A stretch of 64,000 bases of DNA from Pauljensenia sp018375675 (GTDB lineage Bacteria; Actinomycetota; Actinomycetes; Actinomycetales; Actinomycetaceae). The stretch lies in assembly GCA_041432705.1 (NCBI GenBank), contig JAPWAE010000010.1, positions 36,979-100,978 on the forward strand, in the 5' to 3' direction. The translations under genes were made by a program, and so were the position numbers. The first letter of the stretch is position 1. Every line of letters begins with the position of its first letter. Under the pieces are notes generated by a model. That model had not been told where the DNA came from. It was given only the letters and a program-made list of their open reading frames with translations, and made no database searches. This document shows positions 1 to 7,349 of the stretch, one piece after another.

Positions 1-1
1 G

Positions 2-655
2 CGTGATACCGGCGTCGATATCGGGGTGATCGTTGCGGCATCGCGCATGAAGCACCCGTTGGATGCGCGCACGCTCGCGCGCCTGGCCGCGTCGTTTGCT
101 GGGGATGGCCCCGGCGAGGTCGTTGGTTTTGGCCTGTCGAACGACGAGCGCGTGGGCTCCACGGCGTCGTTTGCTCCGGCATTCCGCATCGCGCGCCGCG
201 CCGGGCTCGTCGGTGTTCCGCACGGCGGCGAGCTCCTGGGCCCGTCCTCCGTGCGCGAGGTCGTGTCCACTTTGGCCCCCGCGCGCCTCGGGCACGGGGT
301 ACGCACCAGCGAGGACCCTGCGTTGCTGCGCGCCGTTGTCGACGCGGGCATCGCCTTAGAGGTATGCCCGACGTCGAACGTGCACCTGGGCGTCTACACG
401 GACTTTTCGCAGGTGCCGCTGCCGACGCTGCTTTCGGCGGGGGCTACCGTCGCACTGGCGGCGGATGACCCGCTGCTGTTCCGCTCGCGCCTGGTCGCCC
501 AGTACGAGGTCGCGCGCGACGTGTTTGGCCTGTCCGACGAGGCCCTGGCAGACCTGGCGCGGTCCTCTATCGACGCGTCGCTGGCCTCACCGACGCGCAA
601 GGCGGCCTGGAAGGCCGACATCGACGCGTGGATGGCGGCCGAGCCCATGGCGTAG
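2..655 (+). CDS. add: Adenosine deaminase, C-terminal part (5' end outside window)
   Basis: This reading frame is open from the left edge, so the gene starts outside the window and only about 217 C-terminal residues are seen. The family hydrolyses adenosine to inosine in the cytoplasm for purine salvage. The visible motifs follow adenosine deaminase order: HGGE, which carries the catalytic Glu, then GHGVR, then CPTSNVHLG, and a late AADDP that corresponds to the zinc-binding SDDP motif. The substrate could be adenosine or a related purine, since adenine deaminase-like members share these motifs. The stop codon lies inside the first unit of a 22-bp tandem repeat. Confidence 0.85.
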   Translation, partial: RDTGVDIGVIVAASRMKHPLDARTLARLAASFAGDGPGEVVGFGLSNDERVGSTASFAPAFRIARRAGLVGVPHGGELLGPSSVREVVSTLAPARLGHGVRTSEDPALLRAVVDAGIALEVCPTSNVHLGVYTDFSQVPLPTLLSAGATVALAADDPLLFRSRLVAQYEVARDVFGLSDEALADLARSSIDASLASPTRKAAWKADIDAWMAAEPMA

Positions 656-728
656 TGCTGCGCCACCCGCGGAGTAGCACTGCGACACCCACGGTGTAGT
701 GCTGCGGCACCCGCGGAGTAGTGCGTAG
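651..728. repeat. Three tandem 22-bp units at the end of add
   Basis: Units begin near 651, 672 and 694, with a partial fourth from 716. The consensus is roughly GTAGTGCTGCGNCACCCGCG. The first unit contains the add stop codon, so the array abuts the gene directly. Units differ at only a few bases. Confidence 0.7.
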
Positions 729-763
729 TGCTTGTGTGGGGTGCGCCCACTTCCCCCGTAATC

Positions 764-869
764 TCGCATGCAATTCCCCCACACTTCTTTCAAACATTGA
801 AACCAGAACGTTGATATTCTGCGAATTTCAGGCAATATCCCGGGATGCCCTGCGGGGAATTGCATGCGA
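764..869 (+). repeat. 106-bp inverted-repeat element, copy 1 (GCATGC type)
   Basis: The ends are a perfect 16-bp inverted repeat: TCGCATGCAATTCCCC at 764-779 and its reverse complement at 854-869. The interior carries TTTCAAA, TTGAAA and CGTTGATATTCTGC at fixed distances from the left end. The first half of the interior is nearly identical to copy 2, and the second half differs. No target-site duplication is visible. The right side continues with AATTT, as in all copies. Confidence 0.85.
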
Positions 870-963
870 AATTTGGGGAGGTCTCAGCGGAACCTGCGGT
901 ATCAACGGGTTCTACCGGGGCGCCAACGCGGTCGCCGACTGGGCACGCGGTATGCGCCAAACC

Positions 964-1020
964 GCAGACCCATTGCATCAAAAACACCGAAAATCGCTCA
1001 TTTCGAGCCAATGGGTCTGC
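964..1020. repeat. 57-bp inverted repeat with 12-bp perfect arms
   Basis: The arms are GCAGACCCATTG at 964-975 and CAATGGGTCTGC at 1009-1020. The 33-nt centre is A-rich and contains CGAAAATCGCTCATTTCG, which can fold further. It could be a strong hairpin in RNA, but there is no adjacent gene on the same strand for which it is the obvious terminator. Confidence 0.65.
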
Positions 1021-1102
1021 ACTCTGGCGAGATTTCCATTGGGAACCATCCGCACCAGCACGCAACGACTGCCAACACCACCGCGGCGACCGACGGTTCG
1101 CA

Positions 1103-1204
1103 TCCGGATAGGTTATGAACACGCGGATAGGTTACGAAGATCCGGATAGGTTATTAAGCTATCCGGATGCGCATAACCTATCCGGATCGTGACAACCTAT
1201 CCGC
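1103..1204. repeat. Array I: three direct and two inverted GGATAGGTTA motifs
   Basis: Direct copies of CCGGATAGGTTAT or CGGATAGGTTAC start at 1103, 1123 and 1141. Inverted copies lie at 1173-1186 and 1193-1204. The inner pair (1141 and 1173) both carry the TCCGGA form, and the next pair outward (1123 and 1193) both carry GCGGAT, so the arms match each other in nested fashion. An extra half copy, CTATCCGGAT, lies at about 1159-1168. Confidence 0.8.
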
Positions 1205-1270
1205 GTGACGAATCCGCGAGCGCAGGCAAGCTTCTCCTCAACACTCCCAAGATTCCACATCCCCACAATC

Positions 1271-1376
1271 TCGCACGTAATTCCCCCACACCTCTTTCAA
1301 ACATTGAAACCAGAACGTTGATATTCTGCGGTTTTCAGGGCATGCTTCAAAACACGCTCCGGGGAATTACGTGCGA
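1271..1376 (+). repeat. 106-bp inverted-repeat element, copy 2 (GCACGT type)
   Basis: The ends are a perfect 16-bp inverted repeat: TCGCACGTAATTCCCC at 1271-1286 and its reverse complement at 1361-1376. Compared with copy 1, the TGC in each arm has become CGT, with both arms changed together. Total length is identical to copy 1, and the first half of the interior is almost identical to it. Confidence 0.85.
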
Positions 1377-1465
1377 AATTTGGGGAGGCACCTCTATGGG
1401 ATCTCCGGAAAGATGCCAAGGACGGTCGAGGCCACAACGACCGCGACCCGCTACCAGGTGACCGT

Positions 1466-2554
1466 CTACCAGGTGATCCCGACCGTGACCGGCTCGGGCA
1501 CCAGGGTCACGCCGAACGCCTCAAAGACCCGCTCGCGCACGGCGCGGGCCAGGGCCTCGATGTCGGCGCCCGTCGCGCCGCCGCGGTTCGTCAGGGCCAG
1601 CACGTGCTTGGTGGACAGGGACGCCCGCGGCGGATCCCCGGCCTCGGGCAGGTGGAATCCCTTCCCGCAGCCCGCGTGGTCGATGAGCCAGGCCGCGCTC
1701 GTCTTGACGAGGCCCTCCCCCGCGCTAAAGCGAGGCGCGCCCTCGGGCAGGGAGGCGGCCACGGCCTCGAGCAGGATCGGGTTCGTGAAGAAGGAACCGG
1801 CGCTCCACGTGTCGTGATCGTCCGCATCCAGGACCATGCCCTTGCCGCTGCGCAGATCCAGGACGGTGGAGCGGACCAGGGACGCGTCGGCGCGCTCCCC
1901 GGCCTCGACTCCGAGGCGACGCGCCAGCTCAGCGTACATGACGGGGGCGCTCAGGGGCGAGCGCTCGAGACGGAAGTCGACGGAGAGGACCACCCAGCGG
2001 CCGGTCGGCCCCCATGGTCGATCGCCCAGGCCGGGCTGGCCGACGCTGCGCTTGATCGCCGAGGAGCGGTAGGCGAAGCCGAGGTCGGAGGGCAGCAGAC
2101 GCACGACGATACCCGTCAGGCGGTCGTAGGCCTCGACGCTCTCGATAGTTTCGGAGACCTCGTGGCCGTAGGCACCCACGTTCTGCACCGGGGAGGCGCC
2201 GACGGTGCCGGGGATGCCGGAGAGCGCCTCGAGGCCGGACAGCCCCTGAGAGAGCGTCCAGGAGACGAAAGCGTCCCAGACCGTGCCCGCGCCGGCGCGC
2301 ACGACGACTGAGCCGGAGGGATCCTCGTGGACGATGGAGACGACCTCGTCGAAGGGTTGCACGTCGACGACGGTGCCTTCGAAGGGCGCGTCGGAGGCCA
2401 GCAGGTTCGACCCGCCGCCGACAACGAGGAGCGGGCCTCCGGCGGCGTCGGCCGCGGCGACGGCATCCACCAGGGCGTCGGCGGACGTGGCGGGCACGAG
2501 GCGGGCGATGGGGCCGCCCACGCGCAGGGTCGTCAGATCAGCGAGGGTCGTCAT
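1466..2554 (-). CDS. murB: UDP-N-acetylenolpyruvoylglucosamine reductase MurB
   Basis: The 362-residue product is the flavoenzyme that reduces UDP-GlcNAc-enolpyruvate to UDP-MurNAc in peptidoglycan precursor synthesis, in the cytoplasm. The FAD-binding GGGSNLL is near residue 46, GIPGTVGASPVQNVGAYG near 112-130, AYRSSAIKR in the middle, and SAGSFFTNP carries the catalytic Ser of the C-terminal domain. The chosen ATG leaves the usual short N-terminus before LTTLRVGG. There is no Shine-Dalgarno; TAGGCT lies 7 nt upstream, overlapping the end of the MFS gene, so leaderless translation is likely. Only 10 bp separate it from the upstream MFS gene, so it may also be co-transcribed. Confidence 0.93.
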   Translation of the reverse strand: MTTLADLTTLRVGGPIARLVPATSADALVDAVAAADAAGGPLLVVGGGSNLLASDAPFEGTVVDVQPFDEVVSIVHEDPSGSVVVRAGAGTVWDAFVSWTLSQGLSGLEALSGIPGTVGASPVQNVGAYGHEVSETIESVEAYDRLTGIVVRLLPSDLGFAYRSSAIKRSVGQPGLGDRPWGPTGRWVVLSVDFRLERSPLSAPVMYAELARRLGVEAGERADASLVRSTVLDLRSGKGMVLDADDHDTWSAGSFFTNPILLEAVAASLPEGAPRFSAGEGLVKTSAAWLIDHAGCGKGFHLPEAGDPPRASLSTKHVLALTNRGGATGADIEALARAVRERVFEAFGVTLVPEPVTVGITW

Positions 2555-2564
2555 GCCTCTAAGC

Positions 2565-3806
2565 CTAGTCGCCGAAGGCGAGGTCCGTGCGCTTCGTCCC
2601 GCGGCGGTCGGGCACCTGCCCGGCGAGCACGATCGCGAGGAGGACCGGCAGGGCGACGAAGGCCAGCGCTCGGTGGTAGCCGATGTGGTCGGCGATGAGG
2701 CCGAGGAGCGGCGGGCCGATGAGGGCCGCGCCATAGTTGACGGTCGAGAGCACCGACACGCGCGCGGGCGTCATCACGGGATCGACGGACAGGGCGGAGA
2801 TGCCCAGCGGGAAGCCGAGGGCCGATCCGATGCCCCACAGAGCAATACCCGCGACCGCGAACAGGTGGTGCGGCGCAAAAGCCACGAGCAGCAGGCCCAC
2901 GACCGCGCCGGTAAAGGTGATGCGCAGCAGCATTGGCGAGCCCAGGCGCGCCTCGAGACGCGGGGACGCGAAGCGCACGATCGTCATCATGAGAAGGAAG
3001 AACGCGAACGCCGCCGAGGCCGCCGCGGTCGAGTAGCCGTAACCGTCCACCATGGACAGGTTGAGCCAGTCGTTCGCTGCGCCCTCCATGAGGCCCGCGC
3101 TCATGACCATGAGGGCGATGAGCACGGTCTGCTTTTCGCGCCAAGCAATCCGGGTGAGGCCCTTCGCCTTGTTCGACGAGGCCTCTCCCCCATCACCCTT
3201 GTCCTGAGCGGGCGCGAGGGCCGCGACCTCCTCCTTCGTCAGGTAGAAGCCGACGGCGGTGCCGCAGGCGAGAAGCTCGAGGGCCGCCAGGCCGAAGAGG
3301 TGGGTTCCGAGGGGCAGCCCCATCTGGGCGGCGAGCGCGCCGAGGAGCGCGCCTCCCAGCATGCCGACCGCGTACATCGCCTGGATGATGGGCACGACGG
3401 TGCGGCGCACGGCCGCCTGCACGAGGCCGGCCTCGATGTTCATGGTGGCGCCCCACAGGCCGTTACCGGCTGCCAAGAGCACGAGGCCGGCGGTAGCCAG
3501 CGGGATCGAGGCGTTGAGCGCGCCAAGCCCTGCGCAGACGATGCCGAGAGCCCAGATGAGCACGCCGATGCGGCCCGAGGCCCGCGCGCCAATTTTGGTC
3601 ACGATCGGTCCAGAGGTCGGCAGGGTCAACAGAGAGCCGAGGGAAGCGATGAGCAGCATCGTGCCGATCGTCGCCGGGGTCAGCCCGAGGTCATCGCGCA
3701 CGTCAGGCAGGCGCGAGAGCCATGCGGAGGTGCCGAAACCGAGGCACACGTAGACGATGCCGGTGGCGCGAAGGGCGGCGTGAGCACGAGAGTACGGGAC
3801 GGACAT
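2565..3806 (-). CDS. Major facilitator superfamily transporter
   Basis: The 413-residue hydrophobic protein has about twelve predicted membrane segments, with GTSAWLSRLPDVRDDLGL after the first segment and an Arg-rich loop around RFASPRLEARLG. It resembles the MFS members related to sugar and drug exporters, but the substrate cannot be read from the sequence. The start at MSVPYSRAH is chosen because TATATT lies 7 nt upstream and no ribosome-binding site is present; an ATG eight codons further upstream is possible. murB follows 10 bp downstream. Confidence 0.8.
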   Translation of the reverse strand: MSVPYSRAHAALRATGIVYVCLGFGTSAWLSRLPDVRDDLGLTPATIGTMLLIASLGSLLTLPTSGPIVTKIGARASGRIGVLIWALGIVCAGLGALNASIPLATAGLVLLAAGNGLWGATMNIEAGLVQAAVRRTVVPIIQAMYAVGMLGGALLGALAAQMGLPLGTHLFGLAALELLACGTAVGFYLTKEEVAALAPAQDKGDGGEASSNKAKGLTRIAWREKQTVLIALMVMSAGLMEGAANDWLNLSMVDGYGYSTAAASAAFAFFLLMMTIVRFASPRLEARLGSPMLLRITFTGAVVGLLLVAFAPHHLFAVAGIALWGIGSALGFPLGISALSVDPVMTPARVSVLSTVNYGAALIGPPLLGLIADHIGYHRALAFVALPVLLAIVLAGQVPDRRGTKRTDLAFGD

Positions 3807-3843
3807 GCTGGGTAATATACGTGCATTCACGGGAGAAAAACGC

Positions 3844-3880
3844 AGTGCGCGGGCGGGTGTTGGTCACCCGCCCGCGCACT
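3844..3880 (-). terminator. Terminator of the nan operon
   Basis: A perfect 16-bp stem (3844-3859 with 3865-3880) has a 5-nt loop. On the minus strand it is followed by GCGTTTTTCTCC. It lies just after the nanE stop codon and before the MFS start, so it ends leftward transcripts from the sialic-acid operon. Confidence 0.9.
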
Positions 3881-3898
3881 GTCACAACAGCGACAGGA

Positions 3899-4573
3899 TC
3901 AGCCCTCCACGGCCGCCTTGAACCACGTCGTGATCGACGTGGGGTGCGTGATGGCGGTACCGACGATGACGGCGAAGGCGCCCGCCTCAATGGCGGCGGC
4001 AGCCTGCTCGGGCGTGTGAACGCGGCCCTCGCAGATCACGGGGACGTCCGGGAACGCGGCAACGACCTCGCGCAGCAGCTCCAGGTCGGGGCCGTCGGTC
4101 TTGACGCGGTCACCCGTGTAGCCGGCCAGGGTCGTGGACACGATGTCCACACCCGCATCGACGGCGCGCTGGGCGTCCTCAAAGGAGCCGCAGTCAGCCA
4201 TGACGAGGGTGCCGTCCTCGCGAAGGGCCGCAACGGTCTCGGCGAAGCTCAGGCCGTCCAGGCGCGGGCGGCCCGTCGCGTCCAGGGCGACGATGTCGGA
4301 GCCGGCCATGACGCAGGCGCGGGCGTGGCGCAGCGAGGGGGTGATGTACACGCCCTCGTGGCCTTCCTTCCACAGGCCGATCACGGGCACGTCGACGCGG
4401 CCCTTGATCGCGGAAATGTCGGACAGGCCCTGGCAGCGGATGGCGGCAGCGCCACCGATCTCGGCGGCGCGGGCGATCTGCGCCATCGTCTCGGGGTGGC
4501 GCATGGGCTCGCCCGGGTACGCCTGGACGGAGACGATGAGCTTGCCCTTCAGGTTTGCGATAAGCGGGTGCAT
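3899..4573 (-). CDS. nanE: N-acetylmannosamine-6-phosphate 2-epimerase NanE
   Basis: The 224-residue TIM-barrel protein converts ManNAc-6-phosphate to GlcNAc-6-phosphate, the last dedicated step of sialic acid use. The signature stretches are LIVSVQAYPGEPM at the start, AAIRCQGLSDI, PVIGLWKEGH, DIVALDATGRPR and PVICEGRVHTPEQA, followed by the phosphate-binding AFAVIVGTAITHP. The length matches the family. It is the last gene of a leftward operon with nanK 9 bp upstream, and a strong terminator follows. Confidence 0.95.
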   Translation of the reverse strand: MHPLIANLKGKLIVSVQAYPGEPMRHPETMAQIARAAEIGGAAAIRCQGLSDISAIKGRVDVPVIGLWKEGHEGVYITPSLRHARACVMAGSDIVALDATGRPRLDGLSFAETVAALREDGTLVMADCGSFEDAQRAVDAGVDIVSTTLAGYTGDRVKTDGPDLELLREVVAAFPDVPVICEGRVHTPEQAAAAIEAGAFAVIVGTAITHPTSITTWFKAAVEG

Positions 4574-4582
4574 GGTGAACTC

Positions 4583-5503
4583 CTATGCGTGCAGGAAGAA
4601 GGAAACGGCTCCGAGCAGCGGCGCGTCGCCGCCGAGGGAACCAACGAGGATGGGGGTGTCGGCGACAGGCGTCATCGCGGAGGCCGCGAAGCCTTCGCGC
4701 AGGGCGTCCCACCAGATGTCCCCGGAGCGGGTCATGGACCCGGAGAGGATGACGACGGCCGGGTCCACGCAGTTGACCAACGAGGCCGTGGCCTCGCCGA
4801 GCGCGAACGCGGAGCGGGAGAAGCAGGCGGCGGCCAGGGCGTTGCCGGATTCGGCAAGCTCCTGCAGGGCGCGCCCGCCGTCGACCTCGGGGTCGGACTC
4901 GCCGCGCAGCGAGTCGTACCAGGCCGTGATGCCCGAGCCGGAGCAGAAGGACTCGATGTGTCCCTTGCGGCCGCACGAGCACGTCATGTCGGGGGCGAAG
5001 TGGTGGTGAATGTGGCCCACGTGTCCGGCGATGCCGCGCGAACCGAAGGAGACCTGGCGATCTTCGACGAGGGCGCCGCCGATTCCGGTGCCCACCGCGA
5101 TCGACAGGACGGTGCGGTAGGGCTGACCTGCGCCAAGCGTGGCCTCGCCCAGGCCGTGCGCGTGCACGTCGTTGAGGACGCGCACCTTCAGGCCGGTTGC
5201 CTCCTGAAGCAAAGCGCCGAGGGGGGTGCCTCCCCAGCCGGGCATGGTGCCCGTCGCGGAGACGATGGCGCCGGTCGAGGGATCGACGACGCCAGCGCTG
5301 GCGACGGCGACACCCGCGACCTGCGGGTGAGAAGCAACCAGGGACGAGGCAAGATCACAAATGCGAGCCGCCACGTCCGCTCCGCCGCGCATCGCGTCGG
5401 TGGGGATCGATCCGCGCTCGGTGACCTCGTAGGTGTCACCGGCCTCGACGATGCCCCACCCGACCTTGGTGCCACCGATGTCGAGGGCAAGGAGCGTAGT
5501 CAT
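4583..5503 (-). CDS. nanK: ROK-family kinase, probable N-acetylmannosamine kinase NanK
   Basis: The 306-residue product starts with the ATP-binding LALDIGGTKVGWG and has LNDVHAHGLGEA with the catalytic Asp, SIAVGTGIGGAL, and a zinc-site region HIHHHFAPDMTCSCGRKGHIE. Position between nanE and nanA argues for ManNAc as substrate, phosphorylated with ATP in the cytoplasm. The third Cys of the usual CxCGxxGCxE zinc motif is His here. Glucose or another hexosamine as substrate cannot be excluded from sequence alone. A 107-bp gap with a hairpin separates it from nanA. Confidence 0.85.
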   Translation of the reverse strand: MTTLLALDIGGTKVGWGIVEAGDTYEVTERGSIPTDAMRGGADVAARICDLASSLVASHPQVAGVAVASAGVVDPSTGAIVSATGTMPGWGGTPLGALLQEATGLKVRVLNDVHAHGLGEATLGAGQPYRTVLSIAVGTGIGGALVEDRQVSFGSRGIAGHVGHIHHHFAPDMTCSCGRKGHIESFCSGSGITAWYDSLRGESDPEVDGGRALQELAESGNALAAACFSRSAFALGEATASLVNCVDPAVVILSGSMTRSGDIWWDALREGFAASAMTPVADTPILVGSLGGDAPLLGAVSFFLHA

Positions 5504-5538
5504 GAGGATCCTTACGAAAAGTCAGGGGTATAAGAAAA

Positions 5539-5606
5539 TCGACGAGGCCGGGGCGCACGCCCGAAGGCGCGCAATATGCGGAACGGAACTGCCCCGGCCT
5601 CGTCGA
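5539..5606 (-). terminator. Hairpin between nanA and nanK
   Basis: A perfect 16-bp stem (5539-5554 with 5591-5606, core CGACGAGGCCGGGG) encloses a 36-nt loop. On the minus strand it is followed by ATTTTCTTATA. As nanK and nanE continue in the same direction, it may reduce rather than end transcription. Confidence 0.7.
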
Positions 5607-5610
5607 CGTA

Positions 5611-6528
5611 TCAGGAGAGCAGGTCGACCGCGCGCAGCACGGACGCGACATGCTCCATGTTGTCGCCCTCGATGGCGGCAACCGGGCGCGGCATCTCAGG
5701 CGAATCGAAAACGCCGAGCAGGTGCAGCGCGGCCTTGAAGGCACCGACGCCCGCACCGAAGCCCTGCACGCCCTTCACCTGGACGATGCGCATGAGCTCC
5801 GCGAGGCGGTCCTGCTCGGTGCGCACGGCCTCCCAGTCGCGGCGCTCGTAGGCCTGCCACTGGCGCACGTAGCCCTCGGGGTCCACGTTGGCCAGGCCGG
5901 GCACGGAGCCGTCCGCGCCGGACATGTAGGCGCCGTCGACGACGACCTCGTGGCCGGTGAGCAGCTGCATCGGGTGGCCGGCAGCCTCGTTCGCCAGGCA
6001 CAGCCAGCGGAAGGCGACGTCGTCACCGGAGGAGTCCTTGACGCCGTCGATGACGCCATCACGACCCAGGCGCATGAGCAGGTCGGGCGACAGCTTCGTG
6101 TGCACGCACACGGGGATGTCGTAGGCCCACAGCTCGAGGCTGGTGTTCTCCTTGAGGAGACGGAAGTGGCGCTCGACCTCGGTCTCGCCGCCGAGGGCGT
6201 AGAACGGGGCGGTCGCAACGACGCCGGTGGCGCCGCCGATCTCTTCCACGGCCTTGATGTTCTCGATGACGCGCTCGGTCTCGGTGTCGATAACGCCGAC
6301 CAGGAGCGGGATGCGGCCGTCGACGATGCGCACGGCTTCGCGCTGGATCTGGGCGCGGCGCTCGGCGGTCGAGAAGGCGACCTCACCGGTGGAGCCGGAC
6401 ACAAACAGGCCGTCGAGGCCTGCCTCGATCAGGCGGTTGATGTGACGCTCGAGCGAGGGGACGTCGAGCTCGCCGCCCTTGAGCGGAATGGCCAGGGGCG
6501 GCACGACGCCGCGGATCTTCGAAGACAT
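5611..6528 (-). CDS. nanA: DapA-family aldolase, probable N-acetylneuraminate lyase NanA
   Basis: The 305-residue class I aldolase would cleave N-acetylneuraminate to ManNAc and pyruvate. It has GSTGEVAFS near residue 45, the catalytic Tyr in AYDIP near 139, and the Schiff-base Lys in GVKDSSGD near 165. The family also includes dihydrodipicolinate synthase. The assignment as sialic acid lyase rests on its place between the importer and nanK-nanE rather than on a diagnostic residue. The ABC ATPase gene upstream ends 2 bp before it. Confidence 0.85.
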   Translation of the reverse strand: MSSKIRGVVPPLAIPLKGGELDVPSLERHINRLIEAGLDGLFVSGSTGEVAFSTAERRAQIQREAVRIVDGRIPLLVGVIDTETERVIENIKAVEEIGGATGVVATAPFYALGGETEVERHFRLLKENTSLELWAYDIPVCVHTKLSPDLLMRLGRDGVIDGVKDSSGDDVAFRWLCLANEAAGHPMQLLTGHEVVVDGAYMSGADGSVPGLANVDPEGYVRQWQAYERRDWEAVRTEQDRLAELMRIVQVKGVQGFGAGVGAFKAALHLLGVFDSPEMPRPVAAIEGDNMEHVASVLRAVDLLS

Positions 6529-6530
6529 AA

Positions 6531-7349
6531 TTACATCTCTCCTTCGAGGTTGGGGTGCAGCAGCGAGGGCGCAGCGCCCAGCAGCTTGCGGGTGTAGGGA
6601 TCCTCCGGGTCGGCGAGCAGCTGTGCGGCCGGCCCCTCTTCGACGACCTTGCCGCCGTTCATAACGGCGATCCGGTCAGACACGTAGCGCACGGTCTGAA
6701 TATCGTGCGAGATGAAGACCATCGCCAGGCCCAGTTCCTTCTTGAGGTCCGTGAGCAGGTTCAGGATCTGTGCTCGCACCGACACGTCGAGTGCGGAGGT
6801 GGGCTCGTCTGCGATGATCGCATCCGGGCCGATAGACAGGGCTCGGGCAATGGCCACGCGCTGGCGCTGGCCACCCGAGAGCTGTCCGGGAAGCGCGTCG
6901 AGCGCGCTCGAGGGCAAGCCGACGAGCGAGATCAGTTCGCGCACGCGCCTGGCTCGCGAGACCTCGTTCCCGATGCCGTGCACGCGCAGCGGGTCAGCAA
7001 GCTGATCCTGGACGTGCATGCGGGGGTTCAGGGCCGTCGCGGGGTCCTGGAAGACCACGGAGACGACGCGACCGATCTCCCGGCGGGCGGCGGCGCTACG
7101 CTTCGTGACCTCTTTGCCGTTGAAGAACACGTGGCCGGCGGACGGCATCTGCAGGCCACACATGACGTTCGCGGTCGTGGACTTGCCACAGCCGGACTCG
7201 CCGACGATGCCGAGCGTCTGTCCGCGCTCGATGCGCATGTTGACGCCACGCACCGCGTGGACCTTGTTGGGCTTGAACAGGGAGCCGGTACGCGAGGTGA
7301 AGGTCACCTCGACGTTCTTCAGTTCGATGATCGGGGTGTTGTCGCTCAT
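6531..7349 (-). CDS. ABC transporter ATPase (OppF/DppF-like), sialic acid importer
   Basis: The 272-residue protein has Walker A GESGCGKST, signature LSGGQRQRVAIARAL and Walker B AIIADEPTSALD, followed by FISHDIQTVRYVSDRIAVM. It is one of two ATPase domains of a dipeptide-type importer; the other is fused to the permease encoded upstream. Its start overlaps the previous stop by 4 bp, and nanA begins 2 bp after its end, which places it firmly in the nan operon. Similar SatABCD and corynebacterial sialic acid importers belong to this transporter class (known from the families). Confidence 0.9.
   Translation of the reverse strand: MSDNTPIIELKNVEVTFTSRTGSLFKPNKVHAVRGVNMRIERGQTLGIVGESGCGKSTTANVMCGLQMPSAGHVFFNGKEVTKRSAAARREIGRVVSVVFQDPATALNPRMHVQDQLADPLRVHGIGNEVSRARRVRELISLVGLPSSALDALPGQLSGGQRQRVAIARALSIGPDAIIADEPTSALDVSVRAQILNLLTDLKKELGLAMVFISHDIQTVRYVSDRIAVMNGGKVVEEGPAAQLLADPEDPYTRKLLGAAPSLLHPNLEGEM

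Larger units (their letters stand above)
656..1465. other. Gene-free repeat island 1
   Basis: No reading frame here looks like a protein; the open frames read through inverted repeats. In order, the stretch holds 22-bp tandem units, a 106-bp inverted-repeat element (764-869), a 57-bp inverted repeat (964-1020), an array of AACCTATCCGG motifs (1103-1204) and a second 106-bp element (1271-1376). It lies between the ends of add (+) and murB (-), so it is a convergent intergenic region. Confidence 0.7.

Noticed and set aside
764..869. A complete insertion sequence
   Set aside because: The element is only 106 bp, with no transposase and no visible target-site duplication.
721..1149. A 142-residue open frame in repeat island 1
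   Set aside because: It crosses a 106-bp inverted-repeat element and a 57-bp hairpin, and shows no protein-like pattern.
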